From: Burkholderia sp. TSV86
GTDB taxonomy: Bacteria > Pseudomonadota > Gammaproteobacteria > Burkholderiales > Burkholderiaceae
Reading direction: 5' to 3'
DNA: 64,000 nucleotides
Assembly (NCBI RefSeq): GCF_001522865.1
Contig: NZ_LOWB01000073.1
Location: 30,537 to 94,536, forward strand
The position numbers were made by a program, and so were the translations under genes. The notes beneath the pieces are model-generated. The model saw nothing but the letters and a program-made list of their open reading frames with translations. It did not search any database and was not told the DNA's origin. The stretch's first letter is position 1. Each line of letters starts with the position of its first letter. Positions 25,505 through 33,683 of this stretch are shown here, one piece after another.

Positions 25505-26638
25505 ATGAGCCTGCACGCAGCCGAACCGGATTTCGCCGTGCTGGGTGGCGGCCTGGTCGGCCGTTTGATCGCATGGCGTCTCGCACTCGCCGGGCACCGC
25601 GTCTCGCTGTACGAGCGCGGCGACGCAGCCGGCGCCGCGTCTGCCGCGTGGGTGGCCGCGGCGATGCTCGCGCCGCTTGCCGAGGCGGCGAGCGCCGAGC
25701 GTTTCATCACCGATCTGGGCGCGGCATCGCTCGACCGTTGGCCGCGCTGGCTTGCCGAGTTGCCAGAGCCGGTTTTTTTTCAGCGCAACGGCACACTTAT
25801 CGTTTGGCATCACGCGGATCGCGCGGAAGCGCCGCTTTTCGAGCGCCGCGTGCGCGCGAACGCGCGGGCCGACTTGCTCGACGGCGGCCTCGTGCCGCTC
25901 ACGGCTGCGCAGATTGGCGCGACGGAGCCGGCGCTCGCGGGGCGCTTCGCGCACGGCCTGCTGTTGCAGCGCGAAGGCCAACTCGATAACCGCCAGGCGC
26001 TGCACGCGCTCGCGGCGGGCCTCGACGAGCGCGGCGTCGACGTGCACTGGCATGCCGTTGTCGAAGCGCATGCGCCGTGCGCCGCACGCGTCACGATCGA
26101 CTGCCGCGGGCTCGGCGCGAAAGCGCAATGGCCGGCGCTGCGGGGAATTCGCGGCGAAGTCGCGCGCGTGCACGCGCCGGGCATCGGGCTCACGCGTCCG
26201 GTCAGGCTTCTGCATCCGCGCTATCCGCTTTACGTCGCGCCGAAAGAGCACGATTTGTACGTGATCGGCGCGACCGAGATCGAAGGCGAGGACATGTCGC
26301 CCGTTAGCGTGCGCTCCGCGCTCGAACTGCTGAGCGCTGCGTTTTCGGTGCATCCGGCGTTTGGCGAGGCGCGCATCCTCGAATTGAATGCGCAGTGCCG
26401 CCCGACGCTGCCCGATCACCGGCCGGCGCTCGTTTGGCATGGCGGCGCGACGCTCGCGGTCAACGGGCTTTACCGGCACGGCTTCATGATTGCGCCGGAG
26501 GTTGCCGATACCGCGGCCTGCTTTGCACAGGCGCTGCTCGAGCGAACGGTCAACGATGCCGACACGTTTGCCGCCTGGCGCGCCGATGCGCGCTGGCCTG
26601 CGCTGCTGCGCCTCGGCGCCGCGCGTCAGCCGGCGTGA
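25505..26638 (+). CDS. thiO: Glycine oxidase ThiO (FAD-dependent)
   Basis: 377 residues. It oxidises glycine to dehydroglycine (iminoacetate) for thiazole synthesis. The N-terminal Rossmann dinucleotide fold reads VLGGGLVGRLIAWRLA, followed by VSLYERG with the ribose-binding Glu and a DAO-family C-terminus (YRHGFMIAPEVADTA). It is the first gene after the TPP riboswitch and is followed by thiS and thiG, which confirms the thiamine role over a generic D-amino-acid oxidase. It starts at ATG 25505; the SD is weak. Confidence 0.9.
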   Translation: MSLHAAEPDFAVLGGGLVGRLIAWRLALAGHRVSLYERGDAAGAASAAWVAAAMLAPLAEAASAERFITDLGAASLDRWPRWLAELPEPVFFQRNGTLIVWHHADRAEAPLFERRVRANARADLLDGGLVPLTAAQIGATEPALAGRFAHGLLLQREGQLDNRQALHALAAGLDERGVDVHWHAVVEAHAPCAARVTIDCRGLGAKAQWPALRGIRGEVARVHAPGIGLTRPVRLLHPRYPLYVAPKEHDLYVIGATEIEGEDMSPVSVRSALELLSAAFSVHPAFGEARILELNAQCRPTLPDHRPALVWHGGATLAVNGLYRHGFMIAPEVADTAACFAQALLERTVNDADTFAAWRADARWPALLRLGAARQPA

Positions 26639-26711
26639 GCGGCGCGCGGATCGAGCCACGCGAGCCCGTGACGAACCTGACAGATGCTACGGCAAAGAAG
26701 ATTGCGACACG

Positions 26712-26921
26712 ATGGACAATCCGATCAGTTTCCAGATCAATCAGCAGACGCTGACACTGCCCGGCGGCGCGACGATCGCCGATGCGCTCGCCGCATACGG
26801 TGCGCGCCCGCCCTATGCGGTTGCGCTGAACGGCGCGTTCGTCGCGCGCTCGGAGCACGCCACGCGTGCACTCGCGGCGGGCGACAAGCTCGACGTCGTG
26901 CATCCGGTGGCGGGCGGCTGA
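26712..26921 (+). CDS. thiS: Sulfur carrier protein ThiS
   Basis: 69 residues, ubiquitin-like beta-grasp. The C-terminal Gly-Gly (VVHPVAGG) is the site adenylated and converted to thiocarboxylate before sulfur transfer to ThiG. Internal family marks are ISFQINQQTL and VVHPV. It lies 73 nt after thiO and 103 nt before thiG in the riboswitch-controlled operon. The start at ATG 26712 gives the usual size; no adenylating ThiF is encoded in this window. Confidence 0.93.
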   Translation: MDNPISFQINQQTLTLPGGATIADALAAYGARPPYAVALNGAFVARSEHATRALAAGDKLDVVHPVAGG

Positions 26922-27024
26922 TGCCGTCGCGCCCGCGCATGGCCCGCACCGCCCGATTTGACGATCGATTCGCCGCTTGACGGCTGCTTTGGCCGCGGCT
27001 TCAGTTTCAACCAAGGATGCTTCG

Positions 27025-27840
27025 ATGACCTCCATTCCTTGCGCCGACACGCTCACGCTTTACGGCAAAACCCTCGCGAGCCGCGTGCTGCTTGGCACGT
27101 CGCGCTATCCGTCGCTGCAATCGCTGTCCGATTCAATCGCGGCCGCGCGGCCGGGCATGGTGACGCTCGCGCTGCGCCGGCAAATGAGCGCCGGCACGGC
27201 CGAGGCCGGTTTCTTCGAGCTGCTCAAGCAGCATCGCGTGCCGCTGCTGCCGAACACCGCCGGCTGCCAAACGGTTGCCGAGGCGGTGACCACCGCGCAG
27301 ATGGCGCGCGAGATATTCGACACCGATTGGATCAAGCTCGAACTGATCGGCGACGATTACACGTTGCAGCCGGACCCGGTCGGCCTGGTCGAGGCCGCGA
27401 CGCTGCTCGTGAAGGACGGCTTCAAGGTATTGCCGTACTGCACCGAGGATCTCGTGATCGGCCGGCGTCTGCTCGACGCCGGTTGCGAGGTGCTGATGCC
27501 GTGGGGCGCGCCGATCGGCACCGGCAAGGGCATCGTGAATCCGTATGGGCTGCGCGTGTTGCGCGAGCGGCTGCCCGACGTGCCGCTGATCGTCGACGCA
27601 GGGTTGGGCGTGCCGTCGCACGCATGCCAGGTGATGGAGTGGGGGTTCGACGGCGTGCTGCTCAATACGGCGGTGTCACAGGCCACGCATCCGGAGAGCA
27701 TGGCGCGCGCGTTCGCGCTGGGCGTCGACGCGGGGCGCGCCGCTTATCTCGCGGGCCAAATGGAGCCGCGCGAGGCCGCGCATGCGAGCACGCCCGTCGT
27801 CGGAATGCCGTTTTGGCATCAGGATGGGGGGCGCGTATGA
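27025..27840 (+). CDS. thiG: Thiazole synthase
   Basis: 271 residues, TIM barrel. It condenses deoxyxylulose-5-phosphate, dehydroglycine and ThiS-thiocarboxylate into the thiazole phosphate. The active-site segment WIKLELIGDD contains the Schiff-base Lys, and DAGLGVPSHA and VLLNTAVSQA are present. AAGGA at 27013-27017 sets ATG 27025; the upstream in-frame ATG 26977 lacks this. Its stop is inside an ATGA that could start a 48-codon reading frame leading into thiE. Confidence 0.95.
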   Translation: MTSIPCADTLTLYGKTLASRVLLGTSRYPSLQSLSDSIAAARPGMVTLALRRQMSAGTAEAGFFELLKQHRVPLLPNTAGCQTVAEAVTTAQMAREIFDTDWIKLELIGDDYTLQPDPVGLVEAATLLVKDGFKVLPYCTEDLVIGRRLLDAGCEVLMPWGAPIGTGKGIVNPYGLRVLRERLPDVPLIVDAGLGVPSHACQVMEWGFDGVLLNTAVSQATHPESMARAFALGVDAGRAAYLAGQMEPREAAHASTPVVGMPFWHQDGGRV

Positions 27841-27983
27841 GCGGGGCGCAATTTAGCGGGGTGGGGACGCCGGCGGGAAGGGCCGCCGACGGGGGGCGCG
27901 GCACGCGCATCCGCGCCACGCCGTCCGATCGGCCGGGGGTGTTCCCGGCCGGGTTTACCGATGCGCTGGGCGGCCGGCTATGA
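27837..27983 (+). CDS. Small ORF bridging thiG and thiE (uncertain)
   Basis: A 48-codon frame whose ATG overlaps the thiG stop (ATGA at 27837) and whose TGA overlaps the thiE ATG (ATGA at 27980). The product (starts MSGAQFSGVGTP, ends GFTDALGGRL) is Gly/Arg/Ala-rich and unrecognised. The double overlap would let ribosomes pass from thiG to thiE, for which no good SD is visible. Random open frames are common at this GC content, so it may be only a coupling leader or nothing. Confidence 0.3.
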   Translation: MSGAQFSGVGTPAGRAADGGRGTRIRATPSDRPGVFPAGFTDALGGRL

Positions 27984-29284
27984 GCGCCGCTCTGTCCGAT
28001 ATATTCTGGCCGCCCGCCGACGAGCTTGCCGAAGCCGCCGAGCGGATTCGCGCGAGGCTCGGCGTATGGCCCGCGTCAACCGTGCCGGCGCGCATCTGCC
28101 TTGCGCCGCCCGAGTCTCCGCGCGCGGGCGATGTCGTTGTCGCGGCGGCGGGCGACGCCGCCGCGCGCGGCGAGTCTCTCGCGCGGCTGACGGCGGCGGG
28201 GGCGGCCGTGATCGTGATCGATGATGCATCGGCGGCTCTCCATGCGGGCGGCTCGCACTGCGCGCTCGCTTCGCGCGCGCCGCTCGCGGACGACTGGATC
28301 GCCGCGCTCGCCGCATTCATCGATTGCGGCCTCGACATGCGCGACGCGCTCGTCCTCGCGCTTGCGTGGCGCGACGGCGACGAGGCGGCCGGCGCCGGCG
28401 CGCATCGCGATGATGCGCGCGATGCCAGGGCCCCTGCGGGCGCGGTGCGCGATGCCGGCCCGCTTGGCGGCGGCACGCGCGGGCGTGGCATGGGCGTAAA
28501 TCGCAGCGAAGCGCGCGGTAGCGGCACGGATTGCGCCGATCCTTGCCGCCCCGGCACAGCCGCGCATGCTGACGGCAACCTCCCGCCATGGCCGACGGAT
28601 TTCGCGCGCCTGCCGCACGCGTTGAGCGCGCCGGCCGCACCCGCGCCCGGTTTTCCGCCATGCCCGGAGCGGCTGGGCCTCTACGCGGTGCTGCCGAGCG
28701 CCGACTGGGTCGAAAGGGTGCTCGATTGCGGCGTGACGACCGTTCAGTTGCGCGTGAAGGGGGCGGCGCCCGACAGGCTGCGCGCGGAAATCGAGCGTGC
28801 CGTCGCCGCGAGCCGCCGCTATCCGCAGGCGCGCCTGTTCATCAACGATCATTGGCGGCTTGCGCTCGAGGCGGGCGCCTACGGTGTCCACCTTGGCCAG
28901 GAGGATCTCGAAACCGCCGATCTGGCCGCGATCGCGCATGCGGGCGCGCGGCTTGGGCTGTCGAGTCACGGCTACTACGAAATGCTCGTCGCGTTGCACG
29001 CCAAGCCGAGCTATCTCGCGCTCGGCCCGGTATTCGCGACCCGCACCAAAGCCGATGCCGCGCCGCCGCAAGGGCTCGCGCGCATCGCGCGCTATGCGCG
29101 CATCGCCACCGGGCGCGCGCCGCTCGTCGCGATCGGCGGGATCACCGTCGACACGCTCGCGGCCGTGCTCGCGACGGGGGTGGGCAGTGCGGCGGTCGTC
29201 AGCGCGGTCACCGGCGCGGCCGACTATCGATCGGCAATTATTGCAATGCAAAAGGTATTTGCCGGTCAATTTGACAATCTCTGA
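27980..29284 (+). CDS. thiE: Thiamine-phosphate synthase with long N-terminal extension
   Basis: 434 residues. The C-terminal half (about 225-434) is a ThiE TIM barrel that joins HMP-PP and thiazole phosphate. It shows TTVQLRVKG, RLFINDHWRLAL, GVHLGQEDLE, LGLSSHGYYE, YLALGPVFATRTK and ALVAIGGIT-type segments. The first 135 residues form another alpha/beta region (VVVAAAGDAAARG, AVIVIDDASA, DALVLALAW) that I cannot assign firmly. It could be a degenerate kinase-like (ThiD) remnant. An Ala/Gly/Arg/Asp-rich linker follows. Typical ThiE is about 210 residues, so this is double length. It is last in the riboswitch operon. Confidence 0.87.
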   Translation: MSAALSDIFWPPADELAEAAERIRARLGVWPASTVPARICLAPPESPRAGDVVVAAAGDAAARGESLARLTAAGAAVIVIDDASAALHAGGSHCALASRAPLADDWIAALAAFIDCGLDMRDALVLALAWRDGDEAAGAGAHRDDARDARAPAGAVRDAGPLGGGTRGRGMGVNRSEARGSGTDCADPCRPGTAAHADGNLPPWPTDFARLPHALSAPAAPAPGFPPCPERLGLYAVLPSADWVERVLDCGVTTVQLRVKGAAPDRLRAEIERAVAASRRYPQARLFINDHWRLALEAGAYGVHLGQEDLETADLAAIAHAGARLGLSSHGYYEMLVALHAKPSYLALGPVFATRTKADAAPPQGLARIARYARIATGRAPLVAIGGITVDTLAAVLATGVGSAAVVSAVTGAADYRSAIIAMQKVFAGQFDNL

Positions 29285-29327
29285 CTGGCCCGCAGGGGGC
29301 GTCGCAACAACATTCCGGTGCAGGCCC

Positions 29328-29333
29328 TATAAT
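29328..29333 (+). promoter_or_regulatory. -10 element of the mla operon (TATAAT)
   Basis: A consensus TATAAT inside CCCTATAAT, 32 nt before the mlaF GTG. No good -35 is seen 16-18 nt upstream. The same CCCTATAAT occurs before the ABC exporter genes at 33584-33592. Confidence 0.45.
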
Positions 29334-29365
29334 TCGACGTTCCGCGTAACAGGAATGTCAGCTCC

Positions 29366-30187
29366 GTGAGCGCCTCCTTCTCCGAGTCCCTGCTAGAGCT
29401 TCGCGACGTCGATTTCGGCTACGGCGATCGTCTTGTGCTGTCGAACCTGAACATGCGCTTCGCGCGCGGCCAAGTGGTCGCGGTGATGGGCGGTTCCGGC
29501 TGTGGCAAGACGACCGTGCTGCGCCTGATCGGCGGGCTCGTGCGCGCGCGCCGCGGCCAGGTGCTGTTCGACGGCGACGACGTCGGCGCGCAAACGCGCG
29601 ACGGCCTTTATACGCTGCGCCGCAAGATGGGAATGTTGTTCCAGTTCGGTGCGCTGTTTACCGACATGTCGGTGTTCGACAACGTCGCGTTCGCGCTGCG
29701 CGAGCACACCGATTTGCCCGAAGCGTTGATCCGCGATCTCGTGCTGATGAAGCTCAACGCGGTCGGCCTGCGCGGCGCGCGCGATCTGATGCCGTCCGAG
29801 GTGTCGGGCGGGATGGCGCGGCGTATCGCGCTTGCGCGTGCGATCGCGCTCGATCCGCAGCTCATCATGTACGACGAGCCGTTCGCGGGGCTCGATCCGA
29901 TTTCGCTCGGCATCACCGCGAACCTGATCCGCACGCTGAATCAGGCGCTCGGCGCGACGTCGATCCTCGTCACGCACGACGTGCCGGAATCGTTCGCGAT
30001 CGCCGATTACGTGTATTTCCTCGCGAACGGCGGCGTTCTGGCCGAGGGCACGCCGGACGAGCTGCGCGCGTCGACCGAGCCGAGCGTGCGCCAATTCATC
30101 GACGGCGCGCCGGACGGCCCGTTCAAATTTCACTACATGAGCCAGCCGCTCGCGGCGGACTTCGGACTAGGCGGAGGGCGCGGATGA
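29366..30187 (+). CDS. mlaF: Phospholipid ABC transporter ATPase MlaF
   Basis: 273 residues. It is the cytoplasmic ATPase of the MlaFEDB inner-membrane complex for retrograde/anterograde phospholipid traffic. Walker A GGSGCGKTT (about 39-47), the signature SEVSGGMARRIALARA and Walker B IMYDEPFAGLDP are intact. The start is GTG 29366, soon after a TATAAT. It is the first gene of a six-gene operon and overlaps mlaE by ATGA. Confidence 0.93.
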   Translation: MSASFSESLLELRDVDFGYGDRLVLSNLNMRFARGQVVAVMGGSGCGKTTVLRLIGGLVRARRGQVLFDGDDVGAQTRDGLYTLRRKMGMLFQFGALFTDMSVFDNVAFALREHTDLPEALIRDLVLMKLNAVGLRGARDLMPSEVSGGMARRIALARAIALDPQLIMYDEPFAGLDPISLGITANLIRTLNQALGATSILVTHDVPESFAIADYVYFLANGGVLAEGTPDELRASTEPSVRQFIDGAPDGPFKFHYMSQPLAADFGLGGGRG

Positions 30188-30951
30188 TCAGCGCGATCGG
30201 ACGTTTCGTGATCGGCGGACTCGAGCGCACGGGCTACGCGAGCCGGATGTTCGTGCGCGTCGTGCTCGAATTCTTCTCGTTGCTGAAAAGGCCGCGGCTG
30301 GTCACGAAGCAGATTCACTTTCTCGGCAATTATTCGTTCGTGATCATCGCCGTGTCGGGGCTGTTCGTCGGCTTCGTGCTCGGGCTGCAGGGCTATTACA
30401 CGCTGAACCGCTACGGCTCCGAGCAGGCGCTCGGCCTGCTCGTCGCGCTGTCGCTCGTGCGCGAGCTTGGCCCGGTGGTGTCGGCGCTGCTGTTCGCCGG
30501 CCGCGCGGGCACGTCGCTGACGGCCGAAATCGGCCTGATGAAGGCGGGCGAGCAACTGACCGCGCTCGAAATGATGGCGATCGATCCGCTGAAGAACGTG
30601 ATCGCGCCGCGGATGTGGGCGGGCGTGATCGCGATGCCGCTGCTCGCGGCGATCTTCAGCGCGGTCGGCGTGCTTGGCGGCTACGTCGTCGGCGTGCTGC
30701 TGATCGGCGTCGATTCCGGCGCGTTCTGGTCGCAGATGCAGGGCGGCGTCGCGATATGGGCGGACGTCGGCAACGGCGTGCTCAAGAGCGTCGTGTTCGG
30801 TTTTGCCGTCACGTTTATTGCGCTGTTTCAAGGGTACGAAGCGAAGCCGACGCCCGAAGGCGTGTCGCGCGCGACGACCAAGACCGTCGTGTACGCGTCG
30901 CTTGCCGTGCTCGGCCTCGATTTCCTGCTGACCGCGTTGATGTTCAGCTAA
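30184..30951 (+). CDS. mlaE: Phospholipid ABC transporter permease MlaE
   Basis: 255 residues, about five to six membrane segments. Family marks are GNYSFVIIAVSGLFVGFVLG, RELGPVVSALLFAGRAGTS and MMAIDPLKNVIAPR. It is the membrane subunit around which MlaF, MlaB and the MlaD hexamer assemble. ATG 30184 overlaps the mlaF stop; mlaD starts 11 nt after its stop. Confidence 0.95.
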   Translation: MISAIGRFVIGGLERTGYASRMFVRVVLEFFSLLKRPRLVTKQIHFLGNYSFVIIAVSGLFVGFVLGLQGYYTLNRYGSEQALGLLVALSLVRELGPVVSALLFAGRAGTSLTAEIGLMKAGEQLTALEMMAIDPLKNVIAPRMWAGVIAMPLLAAIFSAVGVLGGYVVGVLLIGVDSGAFWSQMQGGVAIWADVGNGVLKSVVFGFAVTFIALFQGYEAKPTPEGVSRATTKTVVYASLAVLGLDFLLTALMFS

Positions 30952-30962
30952 GCCTTTTTGGG

Positions 30963-31487
30963 ATGACGATGAAAAAGACTGCTCTCGACTTCTGGGTCGG
31001 CCTCTTCGTGGTGTTGGGCTTTCTCGCGCTGCTGTTCCTCGCGCTGAAGGTCGGCAACATGAGTTCGCTGTCGTTTCAGCCGACTTATACAGTGAAGATG
31101 AAATTCGACAACATCGGCGGGCTGAAGCCGCGCGCGGCGGTCAAGAGCGCGGGCGTGGTGGTCGGCCGGGTCGGCTCGATCGGCTTCGATTCGAACACCT
31201 ATCAGGCGCTCGTGACGATCGATCTCGATAAGCAGTATCAGTTTCCGAAAGATTCGTCGGCGAAGATCCTGACGTCCGGGCTGCTCGGCGAGCAGTACAT
31301 CGGCCTCGAGCCTGGCGGCGACACGGAAATGCTGAAATCCGGCGACACGATTACGATGACGCAATCGGCAATCGTGCTCGAGAACCTGATCGGCCAGTTC
31401 CTATACAGCAAGGCGGCGGACGCGGGCGGCTCGAAGCCGGCCGCGGCATCAGGCGCGGCCGCCGCGTCGGGCGCCCCCGCGCATTGA
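30963..31487 (+). CDS. mlaD: Phospholipid transport protein MlaD (MCE domain)
   Basis: 174 residues. One N-terminal transmembrane helix (about 10-28: DFWVGLFVVLGFLALLFLAL) anchors a single MCE domain (FDNIGGLKPRAAVKSAGVVVG), expected to form a hexameric ring in the periplasm. The Ala/Gly/Ser-rich tail is disordered. ATG 30963 (MTMKK) and ATG 30969 (MKK) are both possible. Confidence 0.93.
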   Translation: MTMKKTALDFWVGLFVVLGFLALLFLALKVGNMSSLSFQPTYTVKMKFDNIGGLKPRAAVKSAGVVVGRVGSIGFDSNTYQALVTIDLDKQYQFPKDSSAKILTSGLLGEQYIGLEPGGDTEMLKSGDTITMTQSAIVLENLIGQFLYSKAADAGGSKPAAASGAAAASGAPAH

Positions 31488-31543
31488 GCGTGCGGCGCGC
31501 CGAGCCGGTGACAGACGATAGAAAACGCGAGGGAAAGAACATC

Positions 31544-32464
31544 ATGCAGACGATTCGCATCAGCCACGCAATGCTGACGCTCACGGCCGCGGCGGCATTG
31601 AGCGGCTGCGCGACGGTGCAAACGCCCACGAAAGGCGATCCTTTCGAAGGCTTCAACCGGACGATGTACAAGTTCAACGACACGGTCGATACCTATGCGC
31701 TCAAGCCCGTCGCGCGCGGTTACCAGTGGGCGGTGCCGCAGCCGGTGCGCGACAGCGTGACCAATTTCTTCTCGAATATCGGCGACGTCTATATCGCCGC
31801 GAACAATATCGTGCAGTTGAAAATCGCCGACGGCGTCGGCGACATCATGCGCGTCGTGATCAACACGGTGTTCGGCGTCGGCGGCCTGTTTGACGTCGCG
31901 ACGCTCGCAAAGCTGCCGAAGCACACGAACGACTTCGGCGTGACGCTCGGCCATTACGGTGTGCCGAGCGGCCCGTACCTCGTGCTGCCGTTCCTCGGCT
32001 CGAGCACGGTGCGCGACACGGCGGGCCTCGCGGTCGATTACGCGGGCAACCCGCTCACCTACGTGAGCCCGAATTCGGTGAGCTGGGGGCTGTTTGGCTT
32101 GAACCTCGTCAATACGCGCGCGAACCTGCTCGGCGCGGGCGACGTGCTCAATGCGGCCGCCATCGACAAATATTCGTTCGTGCGCAATGCGTACCTGCAG
32201 CGCCGTCAGTTGCTGATCGGCGGCAACGCGCAGGCCGACCTGCCGAACTATGGTGACCAGGCGCTGCCGAAGTACGATATGCCGGACGACGGCGCGGCCG
32301 CCGCGGGTGCCGCGACGGCGGCGTCCGGTGCCGAGCCGGCGCAGGCCGCGTCCGCACCGGCCGCGGCTGAGCCGAACCCGGCCAGCGCGACGCAGGTGCC
32401 GCCGCAGCAGGTGGTGCCGCCGTCGCCGGGCGGGATTCACCTGCCGAGCATCCGGCTGCATTGA
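31544..32464 (+). CDS. mlaA: Outer-membrane lipoprotein MlaA (VacJ)
   Basis: 306 residues. The lipoprotein signal ends in lipobox LSGC (Cys at about residue 20). The MlaA/VacJ core follows: DPFEGFNRTMYKFND, GGLFDVAT, GVPSGPYLVLPFLGSSTVRD. It removes mislocalised phospholipid from the outer leaflet and passes it to MlaC. ATG 31544 follows GAGGGAAAG; the longer frame from 31484 would mask the lipobox. The Ala/Pro-rich C-terminus (about 245-306) is not part of the core. In E. coli mlaA is unlinked; here it lies inside the mla operon. Confidence 0.93.
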   Translation: MQTIRISHAMLTLTAAAALSGCATVQTPTKGDPFEGFNRTMYKFNDTVDTYALKPVARGYQWAVPQPVRDSVTNFFSNIGDVYIAANNIVQLKIADGVGDIMRVVINTVFGVGGLFDVATLAKLPKHTNDFGVTLGHYGVPSGPYLVLPFLGSSTVRDTAGLAVDYAGNPLTYVSPNSVSWGLFGLNLVNTRANLLGAGDVLNAAAIDKYSFVRNAYLQRRQLLIGGNAQADLPNYGDQALPKYDMPDDGAAAAGAATAASGAEPAQAASAPAAAEPNPASATQVPPQQVVPPSPGGIHLPSIRLH

Positions 32465-32583
32465 GTCCGCCCCGGCGCTTACACTCGTTACAGCCGGAAA
32501 CGATTCTGACGGCGATGGCGCGAACTTGTGCCGCCGCTGCCGGTTCCAAGTTCTGGCACTGATCACATACGCAGGACATACTT

Positions 32584-33216
32584 ATGAAGAAACTGTTTCT
32601 GATCCCCGTTTTCGCCGCGCTGTTCTCGTTTGGCGCGGCCGCCGCACATGCCGAAGTCGACCAATCGAATCCGCAGGCGCTGATCAAGACCGCGACGCAG
32701 CAGGTGCTCGACGAAGTGCGCACACAGACGATCAAGCAGGGCGACACCGCGCGCATCATGACGATCGTCAACAAGGACATCCTGCCGTACACCGATTTCC
32801 GCCGGACCACGCAGCTTGCGATGGGCCGCAACTGGCGCACCGCGACGCCCGCGCAGCAACAGCAGGTGCTCGAGCAGTTCAAGATGCTGCTGATCCGCAC
32901 GTATTCGGGCGCGCTCGCGCAACTGAAGCCGGATCAGCAGATTCAATATCCGCCGTTCCGCGCCGATCCGGATGCAACGGACGTCGTCGTGCGCACAGTG
33001 GCGATGAACAACGGTCAACCGGTGCAGATCGACTATCGTCTGTACAAGGCACCGCAGGGCTGGCGCGTGTATGACCTGAACGTGCTGGGCGCATGGCTGA
33101 TCCAAACGTACCAGCAGCAGTTCAACGAGAAAATCCAGCAAAGCGGCGTGGACGGCCTGATCCAGTTCCTGACCGAACGCAACCAGCAGCTTGCTTCGGG
33201 CAAGCAATCGTCGTGA
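32584..33216 (+). CDS. mlaC: Periplasmic phospholipid-binding protein MlaC
   Basis: 210 residues with a Sec signal peptide (cleavage after AHA, about residue 22). The Tol-Tol/MlaC family core reads TDFRRTTQLAMGRNWRTAT and GWRVYDLNVLGAWLIQTYQQQF. It shuttles phospholipid between MlaA-porin at the outer membrane and MlaFEDB at the inner membrane. It lies 119 nt after mlaA and overlaps mlaB by four bases (GTGA). Confidence 0.94.
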   Translation: MKKLFLIPVFAALFSFGAAAAHAEVDQSNPQALIKTATQQVLDEVRTQTIKQGDTARIMTIVNKDILPYTDFRRTTQLAMGRNWRTATPAQQQQVLEQFKMLLIRTYSGALAQLKPDQQIQYPPFRADPDATDVVVRTVAMNNGQPVQIDYRLYKAPQGWRVYDLNVLGAWLIQTYQQQFNEKIQQSGVDGLIQFLTERNQQLASGKQSS

Positions 33217-33482
33217 GCCGCTTCGGCACTGGTGCGACGCTGACCCACGCAAGCGCGAAGGCCGTGCTTGCGCAAGGTCTCGCGCATATTGACGCGGGCG
33301 CGACGGCAGTCGATTGCGGCGCGCTCACCCAGTTCGATTCATCCGCGCTGGCGGTGCTGCTCGCATGGCAGCGCGCCGCGCGTGAGCGCGGCGCCACGCT
33401 CGACATCCTCAACGTGCCGCCGAAGCTTGCAAGTCTCGCGCAGGCTTACGGCATCGACACCCTTCTCCCAGGGCGGCATTGA
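33213..33482 (+). CDS. mlaB: STAS-domain protein MlaB
   Basis: 89 residues. It has a STAS fold with VDCGALTQFDSSALAVLLAWQRAA around the conserved Ser region, typical of MlaB, which binds MlaF and stabilises the ABC complex. The GTG start at 33213 overlaps the mlaC stop. It is the last gene of mlaFEDACB. Confidence 0.88.
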   Translation: MSRFGTGATLTHASAKAVLAQGLAHIDAGATAVDCGALTQFDSSALAVLLAWQRAARERGATLDILNVPPKLASLAQAYGIDTLLPGRH

Positions 33483-33586
33483 CGCCCGCATCGAGGCCCG
33501 CCGGCGGCTGACGCGCCGCCGCCAAGCGGGCCGCCGGGCTCCGGCTTGCGTGTCGGGGTTCCCCGGCCGGCTTGGCCGGTTTGCCC

Positions 33587-33592
33587 TATAAT
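33587..33592 (+). promoter_or_regulatory. -10 element (TATAAT) before the ABC exporter genes
   Basis: A consensus TATAAT in CCCTATAAT, 91 nt before the exporter ATPase start and after mlaB. No strong -35 was found at the usual distance. Confidence 0.4.
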
Positions 33593-33683
33593 CAACCGTT
33601 TTGCAGGACTGCCGAACGGTCCCCATTTCCTCCTTGCGCATCAGCATAAAGAAGGCATCGCGGCCGCCGGGCCGCGCTCAGTC

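Noticed and set aside
25389..25989. 199-codon plus-strand frame overlapping thiO
   Set aside because: Overlaps the well-supported thiO frame; Arg-rich shadow.
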